The translations under genes and the position numbers were made by a program. A DNA stretch of 64,000 bases. Origin: Ashinkailepas kermadecensis. Taxonomy: Eukaryota; Arthropoda; Thecostraca; Neolepadidae. The notes below the pieces were generated by a model. That model was not told the DNA's origin and did not search any database. It was given only the letters and a program-made list of their open reading frames with translations. Each line of letters begins with the position of its first letter. The first letter of the stretch is position 1. The stretch covers positions 1 through 64,000 of the forward strand of contig JAOTOM010003682.1 of NCBI GenBank assembly GCA_034440615.1. The letters are read 5' to 3'. This document shows positions 1 to 11,118 of the stretch, one piece after another.

Positions 1-815
1 AAAGCTCCTATCCTCAGTTTATTGCTGTTGCCTTTTCCCACAGCAACATCAAGACAAATGGACACCACAGACACATTTTTACCCCATCTGCTACTTTTTG
101 AGAACTTAATAAGCTATTCACATAGAGCATTACACCACCCCCTTTCACTGCTGGACCCCTATTGCATGAAAACATATTGTATCCCTGGATCTCATATTCC
201 TGCAAGTTATCCCCAAAATACCCCTCGCTGACCCATGCCTCAGTAATGCAAACAAAATCTGGTTCCTCATCAGCAACATAACACTTGAACTCGTCAAATT
301 TGGATCGAATACTCTGAGCATTAAGCTTCATACACTTAAGAAATGTTCCATAACCATCTTTGGTTTTTTCATGCTGAGTAGCTCTATCATCTCTGGATGA
401 GCTACCACTCTGCCCCCTTGATCTACTGCCATCCCTATTTGCTGACTGTGAGGTTCTATTGCCTATGCTGTCACTATTGGCATATTCATGAGATGGTAAT
501 GCCACTTCTTCCCTACCCACCCCATTATCTAGTTTCCCTGAAGGACATGTTCATACACTTTACTTAACACTTGCACCCCCTTCTCGGAGAAGTGCAGGCC
601 ATCCCTTTGATAGAGGTCCCATGAACCATAAAACCTGCACCACTTGTCAACAAAGGTCAAACCTAACTCATTGCAGAGCCTACCAACCATGGCATTGGCT
701 GCCAGTGACCTAGAGCTCCACTCAGGGGAAACTTCAGCCCTGGGCAGAATAGCTGTCACAATAACTCTGCTTTTGCTCTGCTTCAGGGTGCCCAGAAGGG
801 CCCTGTAGTCCTGGA
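1..815 (-). mobile_element. CR1-like LINE fragment, downstream tandem copy (esterase C-terminus + endonuclease N-terminus)
   Basis: Minus-strand non-LTR retrotransposon fragment continuing off the left edge. Reading leftward from about 815 it encodes the C-terminal half of an SGNH/GDSL-type esterase (stop near 529), then the start of an apurinic-type endonuclease (about 520 to 14). The esterase part has the block V signature DGLHFS (Asp-x-x-His), as in ORF1 of CR1-clade LINEs. The endonuclease part shows LNAQSIRSKFDE, then EPDFVCITEAW, then GGGVMLYV, the usual N-terminal blocks of CR1/L2-type ORF2. Bases 1-790 repeat at about 2082-2870, so this is the 3' member of a tandem pair. The call rests on remembered family motifs. 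Confidence 0.8.
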
Positions 816-820
816 TACTA
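529..820 (-). pseudogene. LINE ORF1 esterase (SGNH/GDSL) C-terminal fragment
   Basis: About 95 residues, open on the minus strand from about 820 to a stop at 529. They read YRALLGTLKQSKSRVIVTAI, a hydrophobic strand typical of the SGNH fold, and end with RDGLHFSEKGVQVLSKVYEH. DGLHFS carries the Asp and His expected of the catalytic block V, so the residues are intact here. The N-terminal half (block I GDS serine) is absent: the fragment starts abruptly at a junction near 815-836 with the truncated reverse transcriptase of the upstream copy. ORF1 esterases of CR1 elements are thought to help membrane or RNP handling; here it is only a relic. Confidence 0.6.
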
Positions 821-2065
821 TTAATTATTATTAACTATTCTATCCTTGATAATTGATTCGAGTACCTTGCAGACTAGGGATGTGAGGCTTACCGGCCTAT
901 GGTTTTCAACTTTCCCTCTTTCTCCTTTCTTGAAAATAGGAACTACATTTGCCCTTTTCCAATCTGTTGAAATGTCATGTTGTGAAACTGATCTACAAAA
1001 TATTATACTAAGTGGAATTGCCAGTTCCCTTTCAGCTTCCCGCAATACCCTAGCATAAATTAAATCAGGTCCTGCTGCCTTGTTTGGCCTCATTTCCCTA
1101 ACATAATTGAAAACAACATCACTATCAATGACATCAACATCGTTTATCTGATCACCTGTCACTGAACTGTGGTGTACGGTTGGCAGATTAGTCACATCTT
1201 CCAATGTAAACACTGATTTAAGCTGCTTGCTCAGCTCCTCAACCATCTCACCATCCTCACTCAATATAGTCCCATTTACTTCCAGCGGACCAATTGTGCT
1301 TGAAACTTTACTTAGCTTGTAGAAACTAAGGAACTTTTTACTGTTCCCATTACGGTTCCTAGCCAAATCCAATTCTTTTGCTCGCTTTGCTGCTCTGGTT
1401 TTCTGCTTCACAGCGTCTCTAGCTTTTTGATATGACCTTAGATTTACGATATTTGAAGCTTCTTTAATTACTCTAAATGCATCTTTCATAGCCTTAATTG
1501 CTGTTATCAAATCTGGCGTAACCCATGCTGGCTTTCCTACCCTTCTTTTGCGCCTTTGCTTTTGGGGGACATGTCTAATCTGAATTTCCCTCAAGTAAGA
1601 TTTGAACTTTTCCCACATTTCACAGGCATTTAAATTGGAGAATTCTTCTTCCCATTCTTCGGCACTTAAAGCCGCTCTAATGCAATCAAACTCTGCCCTG
1701 TTAAAATTTGGAACCTTTGCCAAATTATCCTTGATTGTGCCCTCTACTTGAGCCTTGAATCTCACTATGTTATGGTCACTTCTACCCAGAGTTTCTCCCA
1801 CAGTCAAGTCTTGAACTAAATCACTTAAATCTGAGAAGACAAGGTCCAATAATGAGCCCTGCCTAGTTGGTTCCGTTACAAACTGGTGTAAGAACAGGTC
1901 CTCTTCAAGGCATTTCCTAAACAGTTTACATGATGGGGAGCCAACACCAACATTTTTATATCCTTTTAGATTAAAGTCACCAAAAGCAAGGCACTTCCTC
2001 CGAAAGTTTCTACTGATTTCCTCGCAAATCACCTTATCGAGCTCCAGTTGCTGAGAATGTGGCAA
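821..2065 (-). pseudogene. LINE ORF2 fragment: endonuclease C-terminus and RT fingers
   Basis: A 414-codon open frame. Residues ~25-35 read LAFGDFNL, the GDFN metal-ligand block of LINE endonucleases. Residues ~68-82 read TRQGSLLDLVFSD and residues ~93-99 GRSDHNI, the C-terminal SDH catalytic block. Residues ~325-410 give NKAAGPDLIYARVL, ANVVPIFKKGE and NHRPVSLTSLVCKVLE, the first RT blocks. The frame ends before the palm YADD motif. The 5' part of the endonuclease lies in another frame just upstream (2069-2599), so a frameshift separates the halves. The organisation matches CR1/L2-like ORF2. Confidence 0.8.
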
Positions 2066-2068
2066 GGT

Positions 2069-2599
2069 TCATGATCGGTACAAAGCTCCTATCCTCAGTT
2101 TATTGCTGTTGCCTTTTCCCACAGCAACATCAAGACAAGTGGACTCCACAGACACATTTTTTACCCCATCTGCTACTTTTTGAGAACTGAATAAGCTATT
2201 CACATAGAGCATTACACCACCCCCTTTCACTGCTGGACCTCTACTGCATGAAAACATATTGTATCCCTGGATCTCGTAGTCCTGCAAGTTATCCCCAAAA
2301 TACCCCTCACTGACCCATGCCTCAGTAATGCAAACAAAATCTGGTTCCCTCAGCAACATAACACTTAACACATCAAATTTGGATCGAATACTCTGAGCAT
2401 TCAGCATCATACACTTAACAAATGTTCCATAACCATCTTTGACTTTTTCATGTTGAGTAGCTCTTTCATCTCTGGATGAGCTACCACTCTGCCCCCTTGA
2501 ACTACTGCTATTCCTATTTGCTGACTGTGAGGTTCTATTGCCTATACTGTCACTATTGGCATATCCCTGAGATGGCAATGCCACTTCTTCCCTCCCCAC
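2069..2599 (-). pseudogene. LINE ORF2 fragment: endonuclease N-terminus
   Basis: About 170 residues beginning with a Ser/Arg-rich leader, then LNAQSIRSKFD, EPDFVCITEAWVSEGYFG, CSRGPAVKGGGVMLYV and a terminal RIGALYRS. These are the N-terminal endonuclease blocks, with the metal-binding Glu in ITEAW intact. Compared with the copy at 14-520 a local compensated frameshift replaces the EFKCYVADE stretch after KFD, showing independent decay. No natural ATG is obvious at the left limit; the frame follows the esterase stop within a few codons, so ORF1 and ORF2 abut. Confidence 0.7.
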
Positions 2600-2607
2600 C
2601 CCATTGT

Positions 2608-2838
2608 CTAGTTTCCCTGAAGGACATGCTCATATATTTTGCTTAACACTTGCACCCCGTTCTTGGAAAAGTTCAGGTCATCCCTCTGATAGAGGTCCCA
2701 TGAGCCATAAAACCTGGACCACCTGTCAACAAAGGTCAAACCTAACTTATTGCAGAGCCTACCTACCCTGCCATTGGCTGCCAGTGCCCTAGAGCTCCAC
2801 TCAGGGGAAACTCCAGCCCTAGGCAGAATAGCAGTCAC
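2608..2838 (-). pseudogene. LINE ORF1 esterase C-terminus, catalytic residue lost
   Basis: 76 residues paralogous to the esterase relic at 529-820. Block V, DGLHFS in the other copy, is DDLNFS here, so the catalytic His is replaced by Asn (direct comparison of the two copies in this window). The similarity stops near 2868. Upstream on the same strand (3084-2857) is a Pro/Ser-rich open frame that could be the disordered ORF1 start or unrelated sequence. Confidence 0.6.
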
Positions 2839-2869
2839 GAAGACTCTGCTATTGCTTTATGTAACTGGA

Positions 2870-4186
2870 CAGGCTGCGGAACTTGGAGTAACAGCAAGGA
2901 AGCTGATCTCAGTCTCATTAGGGTGGTGCAACTCTGGATCCCAGCAGGCAGAGGCTGGGCTGGGGCCGACTTCAGGTGCAGACAGAAGATCGAGACAGGA
3001 GAGGTCGGAGGCAGAAGCTACCCCTTCAGGAGAAGGTGGAGGTGGAGAATCCAGACTGAAAATATGGACAGGCATATATTCCAATATGCACCTTTGAGTT
3101 CACCACATTTTATTCCTAAATATCTTAGTTTAGACAATTATCTTGCCACAACAAGAACAACAAAGTTTTGCATTTATCAAAATACCCCATTTGATTATCA
3201 TTACATGATTATATCTGCAATGGGAGGTTAGGCAAAGTTATGTTCTGTCACATTTTTTTTTGTTTTTTAAACATTACGTGTTTTATCCAACTCAAAGTTT
3301 GATGAAAATAACAATTTTTGGTTTTATTTTCCTCACAAACTGAAAAGTAAATAATTGCACAGGAAATGAGTGGTCCTTAGGTATCAGTCACATTCAGGGG
3401 CGTCGATTTGTATCCTTTTGTGGAGGCAATGGCCCCATCAATGTTGATCTTGCCCCCCCCCAATGTTGATTTGGGACCCCAATAACCTATGGTATTTTAT
3501 GCTGATAAGAAACCTAAAGTGAAAAAATGAAAAACACCATGCTAAGTGGAAACATTGATGTTAACTAGCACATTTTGTACAGAAAAGAAACAGATTTGGA
3601 TTAGATAGTGGACTGACTCTGCACCTTTTGCTGAAAAAAAAGTAAAATTGTGTGCAAAAGGCAAACAAAATAGCTGGATTTCCCTCCACTGTGGAAGTAC
3701 AGCTTACATCATAAAATGTTAAGATTAGCGATGCTGATGCATTTTAAACCAGATTGTCTGAAAAAAAATATGCTAAGCAACTAAACAACAATTCCATGGT
3801 CATACTGATGTGTGTACACACCACCAATGGAAAAACACATGCATATGAAGCATGAACATGATTAATTCCATTATCAATTTCCAGTCTTTGTCAAACTTGC
3901 ATGCAAATCATGGTTATCATTGAGATTGTGGATATACAAACTATAATTATCTTCAGCAACCTACCCATCACACCATCAGCTTGATATTTACCAAGGTACC
4001 TACCTACATGCCCAATGACAATGTGCATGCATTCAATATTGATATGGGGCAACCCAATATCAAACTGAACCAACAAAAACCACGTGTGAGCCAATCTGCC
4101 AGCCTATGAAAACATGAGAGAAAAGTCAGCAGGAAGCCGTATAGACACCTCATTATAATTGATATTCCTGAAGAAAGCAGTAGGTA
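2870..4186. other. Intergenic, dispersed repeats only
   Basis: No coding region is supported. The part at 3290-3400 (around CTGAAAAGTAA and CACAGGAAATGAGTGG) recurs in diverged form near 6010-6060, 19190-19230 and 19740-19785, so it belongs to a dispersed family. A G/C-homopolymer-rich stretch occurs at 3398-3480. The rest is AT-rich without recognisable signal. Confidence 0.5.
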
Positions 4187-5115
4187 TTAACACGCGGCCT
4201 GGAGGGTCTCTGAGAATTACGCGCACTGGAGAGGGGGCGGATTCCGTCCCCCCCCCTAAGATCTCGGCTCCTAGTAAAGCTGTAGGAACGAAATTCGCAG
4301 GGTGGATGGGCACGGTAGTGAACACTATTGTGTGCAATTTTCGTGACCTTAGGTCAATATCTTCAAGGTCAAATGAGGTCAGATTGGCAAAGTTTTCCGG
4401 TTTTGCGTGGCTTGGCTTGTCATCGTTAGGGATCGCTGTGATTGTATTTAAATGCTCAAAAATGGGCATCAATGATGTTTTGAACATTACTAATGATGCA
4501 ATGCAGATGCTAGACCCAACATTTGACCTCAGGTCACCTATATAGCACCACTTTATCAGGTTAGTTACCTGTTCCAGTTACCGGAACCGGCCGCCTGTCC
4601 GACTGCTCCGTCGGGCAGCTCGGAGCAATTGACTTCGTGAAGAAGGGAGTGAAGTACATGAATACAGTATGGAAACGCAATGACAAACAGTACAAATGAC
4701 AACCAGTAGTGCATTTATGGCAACATTCCAGTTGATCAAGTTTGGTTCCATTAACCTGTCATGAACTTGACCTGACTTGACCTTGGTGACCTAACATGAC
4801 CTTGAAACTATACAGCATATCAATATGCATCAAACAAGTCGCTAGTGTTGCCTAGAACACTTCCCTTTTGTCAGTATACTGGAAGCGCATCAGCGCCGAT
4901 TTTTGTGGTCTGGCGCTATAACATTTTTTGATTTTAGCGGCCCCTAACTTGAAACATTTTCAGCCGATTTCCATTTTTCTTGCTTTAAACGACGCGCCGT
5001 TCATTTCTAAGCAGGTACACCGAAAATCGCGTATATCCACCGGTAAAATCTGCAGTTATTTGCGAAAAACTGGAGGGGTGGGCGGATTTCGCCCCCCCTC
5101 CAGTGCGCGTGTTAA
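4187..5115. mobile_element. TTAA-bounded MITE, copy 1
   Basis: About 929 bp starting TTAACACGCG-CCTGGAGGG and ending CCCTCCAGTGCGCGTGTTAA, terminal inverted repeats whose outer four bases are TTAA. A nearly identical element lies at 43278-44214 in the same orientation. TTAA ends suggest the piggyBac target preference, but TTAA is itself palindromic, so it could be part of the repeat. There is no transposase; the 128-codon open frame at 4159-4545 is interrupted by indels in copy 2, so it is not a conserved gene. The interior has many TGACCT/AGGTCA half-sites. Just inside the left end is a second copy of the terminal motif (about 4217-4250). Confidence 0.75.
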
Positions 5116-6596
5116 GCTATGGCCACACATGACTTCCTAAGCAAACCCTACAGAGTCATACAAGACCAGTGTCTGCGCGCATTAAATGCCACCCACGATA
5201 CTATTACCTTACAAGGTACACTAAAGTTCGCCATCAAGCTTTGGTGACTTCATAGTTTTTTTTTCTTATGTTGCAGAAATTGGTAGCATCAGGCGTGTTT
5301 CAATTTCACTGCGCATGAGACAGTTAAAGCATTTTTCAATTTTCAATTTTCAAGGTTTACAGAACCTAACCCAGCCAAACCTAACCTATCATAAGTTGCT
5401 GTTGAATAAAAATTGATTGTTAAATTTGCAGTTTAAGGTGATTATTTTGTTTGAATTTGTATTCAGAATACCATGTTCATGACGGTGACTAAGATGATGG
5501 GACCACTTATTTTCGGTGCAAATTCATTTTATTTTAATTTGAGAACAAAATTTGACAAAATTTCCAACTTAAAAAACCTAAACCAACCTACCCTAACCAA
5601 ACCTAACCGATTTGTTTGCTTTATGGTGACAAATGTGTGTAAAAACTTTTATTGGTTGGTTGGTTGGTTATTTGGGCTTAGGGTCGCATTGACTGCGTTG
5701 GTCACACAGCGCCCATAAAACGTTTCTTGTTCCCACCTTAAAGCACAATAATACCCAAAAGTTTCCCCCAAAAAAGTACAAACATGTTCACAAAAAAGAT
5801 AATTTTTTCTTCAAAAGCAGCTTAGGTTAGGTTAGGCTAGGTTAGGTTTCTTTTTTAAGGGTGAGAATTTTCAGAAAATAAATTCATTTACATTTTTATT
5901 TTATTTTATTTTTTTGTTCTCAAAAGATAGGTTAGGTTAGGTTTTGTTGCATTTTTAAAAACATATATGTTTATGCTATGTTACCGAACTCAAAGCCCTT
6001 TTTGGCATTATTTTGCTCACAACCTGAAAAGTAAGCATTTGCACAGAAAATAAGTGGGTCCAATCATCTTAGTCACCTTCATAAACATGGTATTCTGCAG
6101 AAAAAAAGAAAAAAAGAGAAAAAAAGAACACCTTAAACTGCAAAGTTACCAAATAATTCGCTATTTTTGGGGAAACTTTTTGGACATTTTTTGAAAAGTT
6201 TTCCAACTTAAAAAGCCTAAACTGACCTAACTTAACCAAACCTAACCCATTTGTTTGCTATATGGAGGAAAATGTGTGTAAAAACTTGTCTTGTTACCAC
6301 CTTAAAGCACAATAATGCCGGTTTGGCTAGGTTAGGCTAGTTTAGTTGTTTAACTTGGAAAAATGTTCACAAATTTTCTCAAATTTTCACAAATGTTCAC
6401 AAATTTTCAAAACTAAAGTAAAATCAAATTTTTCCTTCAAAAGCAGCTGACGTTAGGTTCGGTTAGGTTGGGTTCGGTTGTTCAAGTTATACAATTTTCA
6501 GAATATATATTGCTTAATTTTTGGTTCTAATTTTTCTTCTCCAAAGGGAGGTTAGTATATGCTAGATTAGGTTATGTTGGTTATGGTTATTAGGCT
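5116..6596. repeat. AT-rich dispersed repeat with TTAGG-like runs
   Basis: No gene. Short runs such as TTAGGTTAGGCTAGGTTAGG occur near 5823-5846 and 5930-5950, with the complementary form near 5350-5390, 5575-5610 and 6225-6245. The unit around CATGGTATTCTG / GTGACTAAGATGATG appears in both orientations (5465-5515 and 6050-6100), so the block holds inverted copies of one dispersed repeat, seen again at 18.8-19.8 kb and 38.9-39.2 kb. Interstitial telomere-like sequence is possible but the runs are too short to prove it. Confidence 0.5.
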
Positions 6597-6632
6597 ATGG
6601 TATGGATTCACTAATGAGTGAATCCATACCAT
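6597..6632. repeat. Perfect 16-bp hairpin
   Basis: ATGGTATGGATTCACT is followed by a 4-nt loop and its exact reverse complement. A small palindrome or foldback tip; no poly-T run follows, and no function is inferred. Confidence 0.8.
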
Positions 6633-7174
6633 TCCCACTGGAGCTCCAGTCTAAAAGCTACATCATAACCTTACTTCTATAACGTCACATACTTCTATCT
6701 CACAAGAACCCATCTCGATTATACTGCTCACTCAGGACACCATAGAAGTCAATTAATTAAAGTGTTACTTCATTACCTGCATTGCTAATGTAAACAGAAA
6801 GAAGTCCTTTGAACCATATGCAAATGGAGCAGCACCTTCACAGTGCTGCTCCATCCACATCCAACTCCAACCCTGACCAAACTTCAGGAGCGCATCCGTC
6901 TCCAAAGCAGCCTGCGGAAGAAGGTATGTATTGCAGCAAAAGTACTATGATCTGAATTTCATGGTATCCCTGTTGCCTAATAGTCAATCCTTGCCTATCC
7001 ATGTAGGAGATGTTTGACTTTCCTCAACTGTCTGGAGAACTTGGGAGTTGAAATCACTTGTGAGTGATGAAGCAGATGAGTTATTCCTGTATGCTTATGC
7101 TTGATAATTGCATGGCACAGTGGCATGCCGAATGGGGAGGGGACATTGTGGGCAGTTTCCTCCCTGACAGGTTG

Positions 7175-8165
7175 TGGGGCCCCCAAGAATCGCGTCGAGC
7201 TCCGGAAAAAATTGCACCAGTCTCCTAATAAATCCCGTTTAGGCCCCCAATAATCGTACCGGGGCCCCGAAAAATCACCTTGGGGGCTAAAAAGTCGCGC
7301 AGGGAATTCTGAAAAGGACGCTGGAGCCTCAACAGTTCCCGCCTGGGCCCCTGAAAGTCACGCTGGGAGCTCAAAAGAGTCGTGCTGGGGTTCAAGAAAA
7401 TCACGACGGAGGAACAAACGGCCGGGCCCGGGGCACCGGAAAGTCACGCTGAACCTAGGGGTACCAGGAATTCTCGTCTTGGTATTCTCTTTAATCCCTG
7501 ACAATCACGCTAGGGGCATGACATGTCGCACCGGGGCTCCAAACGTCTCATTCTGATCACCCAGCAAATGAAGCTGGGGCAACGAAAAACAGTCCCGACA
7601 TGGAAAATCACTCTGGGTCCAAATAACCGCTCCAAAAGCCCACAAAACGTGTTGGGCCCCCAAAAGCGTGTCCTGGCCACTAAAGCTCGCGCTTGAGATC
7701 CGAACAAGTGACCACCGGGCCCCCAAATATCGCGTTCGGGACCCAAAATTCCATCGGTAGTCCCAAAACTTAATGTGGGTAATCCAAAGCGACAGGGCAT
7801 CAAAACATGCGCTGCAGCTCGAAATAAACACACCGGGAGCGCTAAATAAAAACATAACGGAGGCCCTCAAGGCACACCAGGGTCATGAGACCACATCGGA
7901 CCTCAAAAACAGGCTGGGCCCTCAAAAATGGAATTCATCACAAACAAGGAACAAACAGACCGGGCACTAAATAAACACATCGGCGTCTTGGAAAACGCAC
8001 CGATACCTCAAAAATATCATCGGTGTATAAAACAGCAACAAAGGTGTAAAAAAGAGCCCGGTCTCAAACATGTGCCGAGCCCCTAACACAAATTGGCTGG
8101 AGCCCTAAAACACATCCATAGAAGAAGAAAAACCCAACGGGTAAAAAAACGAACACCTATCTAGG
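7175..8165 (+). repeat. Degenerate ~21-bp minisatellite (GC block / A-tract alternation), array 1
   Basis: Roughly 45 units of 20-22 bp, each a G/C block (GGGGCCCC or similar), then an A-tract and TC(A/G)CGC. Good stretches are 7253-7300 and 7310-7400. Units are heavily diverged but the spacing holds. The same array occurs reverse-complemented at about 14360-15470. Open frames here come from the repeat and are not genes. Confidence 0.7.
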
Positions 8166-8885
8166 GTCACGGCTCGGTAGCCAATATGGGAGCTTATTTA
8201 ACCAAGGAGATGAGGTGCATCAAAGGTCAGTGTGTCTCCGGATTTCTTAATCACGTGAAAATGTGGGAAGAAGAGAACTAATACATCGAATTGAATTGAT
8301 CGATTTTTTTTCCAGTGAGCCGCATTACCAAGCATTCCACATGTCAAATGTGGCACAAGACTATCACGTGACAGTAATTAGCAAAACGTGGGAGACCTAG
8401 CAGAAACCGGAGAAGCGCACGTAGAGTGGCGAATGCGTCGACTGCGCAAGGCGGGTATACACGTGCACGAACGTTGGCGTTTTGGCGACCGGGCGTTATT
8501 AATTGGAATGCCTGATATTGGCAAATTTTACATTTTTGAGTGATTTGTTCAGGTGTAATTTTAGCAGTGTGAGGTGACTTTTCAAGGGATACCAAAAGAA
8601 AAACCTTCAAACAGGATGGGGAGGAGTAAGGGTTGAAATCCGGTGATTCAGAAATAATGGTGGTAGATTTGGCCCCCTCCACAGGACAGTTAATTTGGTC
8701 ACTAATTATTATATAACAAAAATATAAAGAACCACGTTTGAATTGTATTTTTGGTGGAAATCCGGGGACTTTTTTAAAGGGGTAGGTGGGCACCTTCCAA
8801 ATCAGTTTGCCTCCTCTCGCAAATCCTAGGTACGCCACATGACATAATTTGACCTGTTGATGGCTATAATACGCCGCTCGCACGT
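8166..8885. repeat. Dispersed repeat sequence, no gene supported
   Basis: A 179-codon minus-strand open frame (8344-8883) is present, but its C-rich, low-complexity translation includes the phrase AYLGFARGG, which I remember as a recurrent translated transposon or repeat fragment, and it has no domain I recognise. Treated as repeat-derived. Confidence 0.4.
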
Positions 8886-8887
8886 CC

Positions 8888-9480
8888 GCAAGCCGCTCTC
8901 ATGCAGTCAAGGTCAGCCCTGTTCACATTTGGAACCTTTGCGAAGTTATCCAAATTTGGCAAAGGTTCCAAAGGTATAAGAGCAAAGAAGTGATTAAAAT
9001 GCTGTACTTGGCCTATGCGCGACCCCACTTAGAATATTCTGTACAGGCATGGAGCCCCTACTTAGATAAAGATATGCTAGAAAGAGTACAGCGCAAAGCC
9101 ACTAGTCTAATCAGTGGACTAGGTAGGTAACTTAGAATATGGGTAAATACTTATGGCATTATATATGTATTCACTCAAGTATAGAAGATTGAGGGGTGAT
9201 ATGATTGAAGTGTATCAAATTATTAAAGGGCTAAATCAGGTCAATCTGAATGACGCCCTTCTATTTAGACTATCACATAGGGGCCATCAATTCAGGTTAC
9301 ACCAATCAAGGTGTAGGACAGTTAAGCGACAACAGGTCTTCAGTCAATGGATTTGTTGATCAGTGGAATAGTATGCCTGCTGATGTCGTTGGGAGTCACT
9401 CATTGAATGTAGTAAGAAATAGGGTGGGCAACTATTTTACGGTACAAAATCTTGTTTTATGTTCTAAGTAGTGGTGGATG
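8888..9480 (+). mobile_element. CR1-like LINE 3' end with inverted 5' segment
   Basis: From about 8960 the plus strand encodes RT/C-terminal motifs: EVIKMLYLAYARPHLEY, VQAWSPYLDKD, LERVQRKAT, then KYRRLRGDMIEVYQIIKGL and DQWNSMPADVV. These are the usual C-terminal blocks of CR1/L2 ORF2. At least one frameshift and a stop separate them (frames at 9153-9359 and 9250-9471). Immediately upstream, 8888-8950 encodes on the minus strand VPNVNRADLDCMRAA, matching the endonuclease-RT linker of the LINE at 1-2 kb. Opposite-strand 5' sequence joined to 3' sequence is the twin-priming signature of LINE insertion. Confidence 0.75.
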
Positions 9481-9625
9481 GGGTGATATTTATGCTAAGT
9501 AGGAGTGCACTGCACAGACCCATTTTAGCAGGTATGGATGAGGATATGCAGGTTATGCAATATCAGGTGAATGGAGCTAGATAGGCTGGGATATATAGTT
9601 CCCTAGGAACTTGAGATAATGGTTT

Positions 9626-9687
9626 GATCGGGGTATGCGCCGATGCACATACCCCGATCGCCGATGCCGATCGGGGTATGCGCCGAT
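9626..9687. repeat. 12-bp perfect hairpin plus 19-bp direct repeat
   Basis: GATCGGGGTATG (9626-9637) pairs perfectly with CATACCCCGATC (9648-9659) around a 10-nt loop. The 19-bp segment at 9626-9644 recurs exactly at 9669-9687. It lies just 3' of the LINE fragment, so it may belong to its tail or to a later insertion. Confidence 0.8.
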
Positions 9688-9689
9688 AT

Positions 9690-10772
9690 GAGCATGCACT
9701 TTTTTGCATCTTTTCTAGATAGGCCTAACCCAGATGGGCCCATGTAGCTCTTCATAAGCCTTAACATTGCATACCTTCATAACACATCATGTTCACACAT
9801 TCCTAACCATTGCATCGGAGAAAGAAAGTCCAAGAATGCAAAGATTAGGCACCTTAAACTGCAAATTTAGGCAGGGGAAGATGGGGGTTTTCGAACACTT
9901 AAGACACCATGCAACAAATAGCTCTACTGCTGCTTCTGTATGGCCAAACGAGTAATTGTACTGTGTTTACTGAGCACAAACATGAACAAGCTACCCATAT
10001 CCAAACAGTTCCTTTTGATGAAAATCCTCTAACCACTTGCAAATAGCAACTTTTAAGCAGATAATTATCTCATAGTGGTGCGCCTTATTCCGAACACCAA
10101 AATGTGGTTATGCAGGATTACTTCACTGTACCTGTTGTGGTACAAGTTATTAGTAGCTGCTAAAAAATACTGGTGTAATGGCAAAACAAAATATCAGAGG
10201 GCACTTCCTTACGGTTTTCTTAAGCTGACTGCTCTCAGAAGCCTAAAACGGTGCCCACAGACTTTGCTAGGTCCATACACAAAGAATCTATAGAACTATG
10301 CGATTAGATCTTCATATTTTGTAGAGAAAGGTCCATCGTTTATAAATACCACCATCTTGTTATTTACACTCCGAATATGATGTAGGATACTCCAAAGATA
10401 GGTGTTCAGGAAATTGAACGTGTTCAGACCCCCCCCCCCTCCGCTTCCCCTACCTTGCTAAATAGGTAGCTTGCCTTTGCATTATTATGAATGGAAAAAA
10501 AATTCATACTTTTGAAGGAGAAATGGTGTTGCTATTTGATTTCATTTCAGACACAGACATAGACACATACACATACTTTTTATACAGGTAATCCACAATG
10601 GACATTACAACCTCGCGTCAATTAGATAAAACAGCAGAGCAGAAAAGGTAAAAATCACACAACAGCTAAACCAGTGGTCATACATGTTATAATATAAATG
10701 AAAAATACAGCGTGGCGAGCAGCAAATCGGTCGAGCACGTGCGGCACGTTGGGCAGGTGCCGCGGTAAGTGG

Positions 10773-10773
<1 letters not shown>
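9690..10773. other. Intergenic, nothing recognisable
   Basis: Moderately AT-rich single-copy-looking sequence with a poly-C run near 10430. Short open frames (9767-9955, 10075-10293) show no domain. The upstream exons expected for the GK5-like gene were looked for here by eye and not found. Confidence 0.4.
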
Positions 10774-10843
<70 letters not shown>

Positions 10844-10852
10844 TATATATAC
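10774..10852. repeat. (AT)n microsatellite
   Basis: About 30 AT dinucleotides followed by short ATAC/AT interruptions. All tyrosine/isoleucine open frames around it are artefacts. Confidence 0.95.
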
Positions 10853-11118
10853 ATGTATCCCAACAGAACATTTACTATTTGTACCTCTTGAGGTTTGCAG
10901 TCTGTCATATTTAAAAATAGCCAAGTGAAGAAGAAAATTAAGCAATTTCCCTACACCTAGAAGACCAAAATATTTTAGTTTCGCGTTCCTCGAGGAGCAA
11001 TACGGGTGTCGATTTGACACTATTTGGAAGCCGTGCCCTTCCCCACTGTTGGCTTCATTCCCCCCAATAATAAGTCGCTTCGTACTGTCCGTGCTGGATG
11101 TGTGCTGACCGGTTTCAG

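Larger units (their letters stand above)
836..2868 (-). mobile_element. CR1-like LINE, upstream tandem copy, truncated in the reverse transcriptase
   Basis: The 5' member of the tandem pair on the minus strand. In order it has an esterase C-terminus (2838-2608), endonuclease N-terminus (2599-2069), endonuclease C-terminus plus the N-terminal fingers of the reverse transcriptase (2065 to about 836). RT coding stops after VCKVLESIIKDRIV, before any YADD box, and a new partial copy follows at once. The first half therefore lacks its 3' part and cannot be mobile. Tandem head-to-tail partial copies are unusual for LINEs, which normally insert singly with 5' truncation; a later local duplication of about 2,081 bp is the simplest reading. 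Confidence 0.8.

Noticed and set aside
4159..4545. Host gene inside the TTAA element
   Set aside because: The frame is not conserved in the second copy because of indels, and it begins outside the element.
6837..6924. Possible small exon ending at a GTATGT donor after GCGGAAGAAG
   Set aside because: One frame reads a Ser/Pro-rich stretch and a CTTCAG acceptor-like site is present, but there is no family match and no partner exon.
8344..8883. 179-codon minus-strand gene
   Set aside because: Repeat-like translation, no recognised domain, and adjacent to LINE debris.
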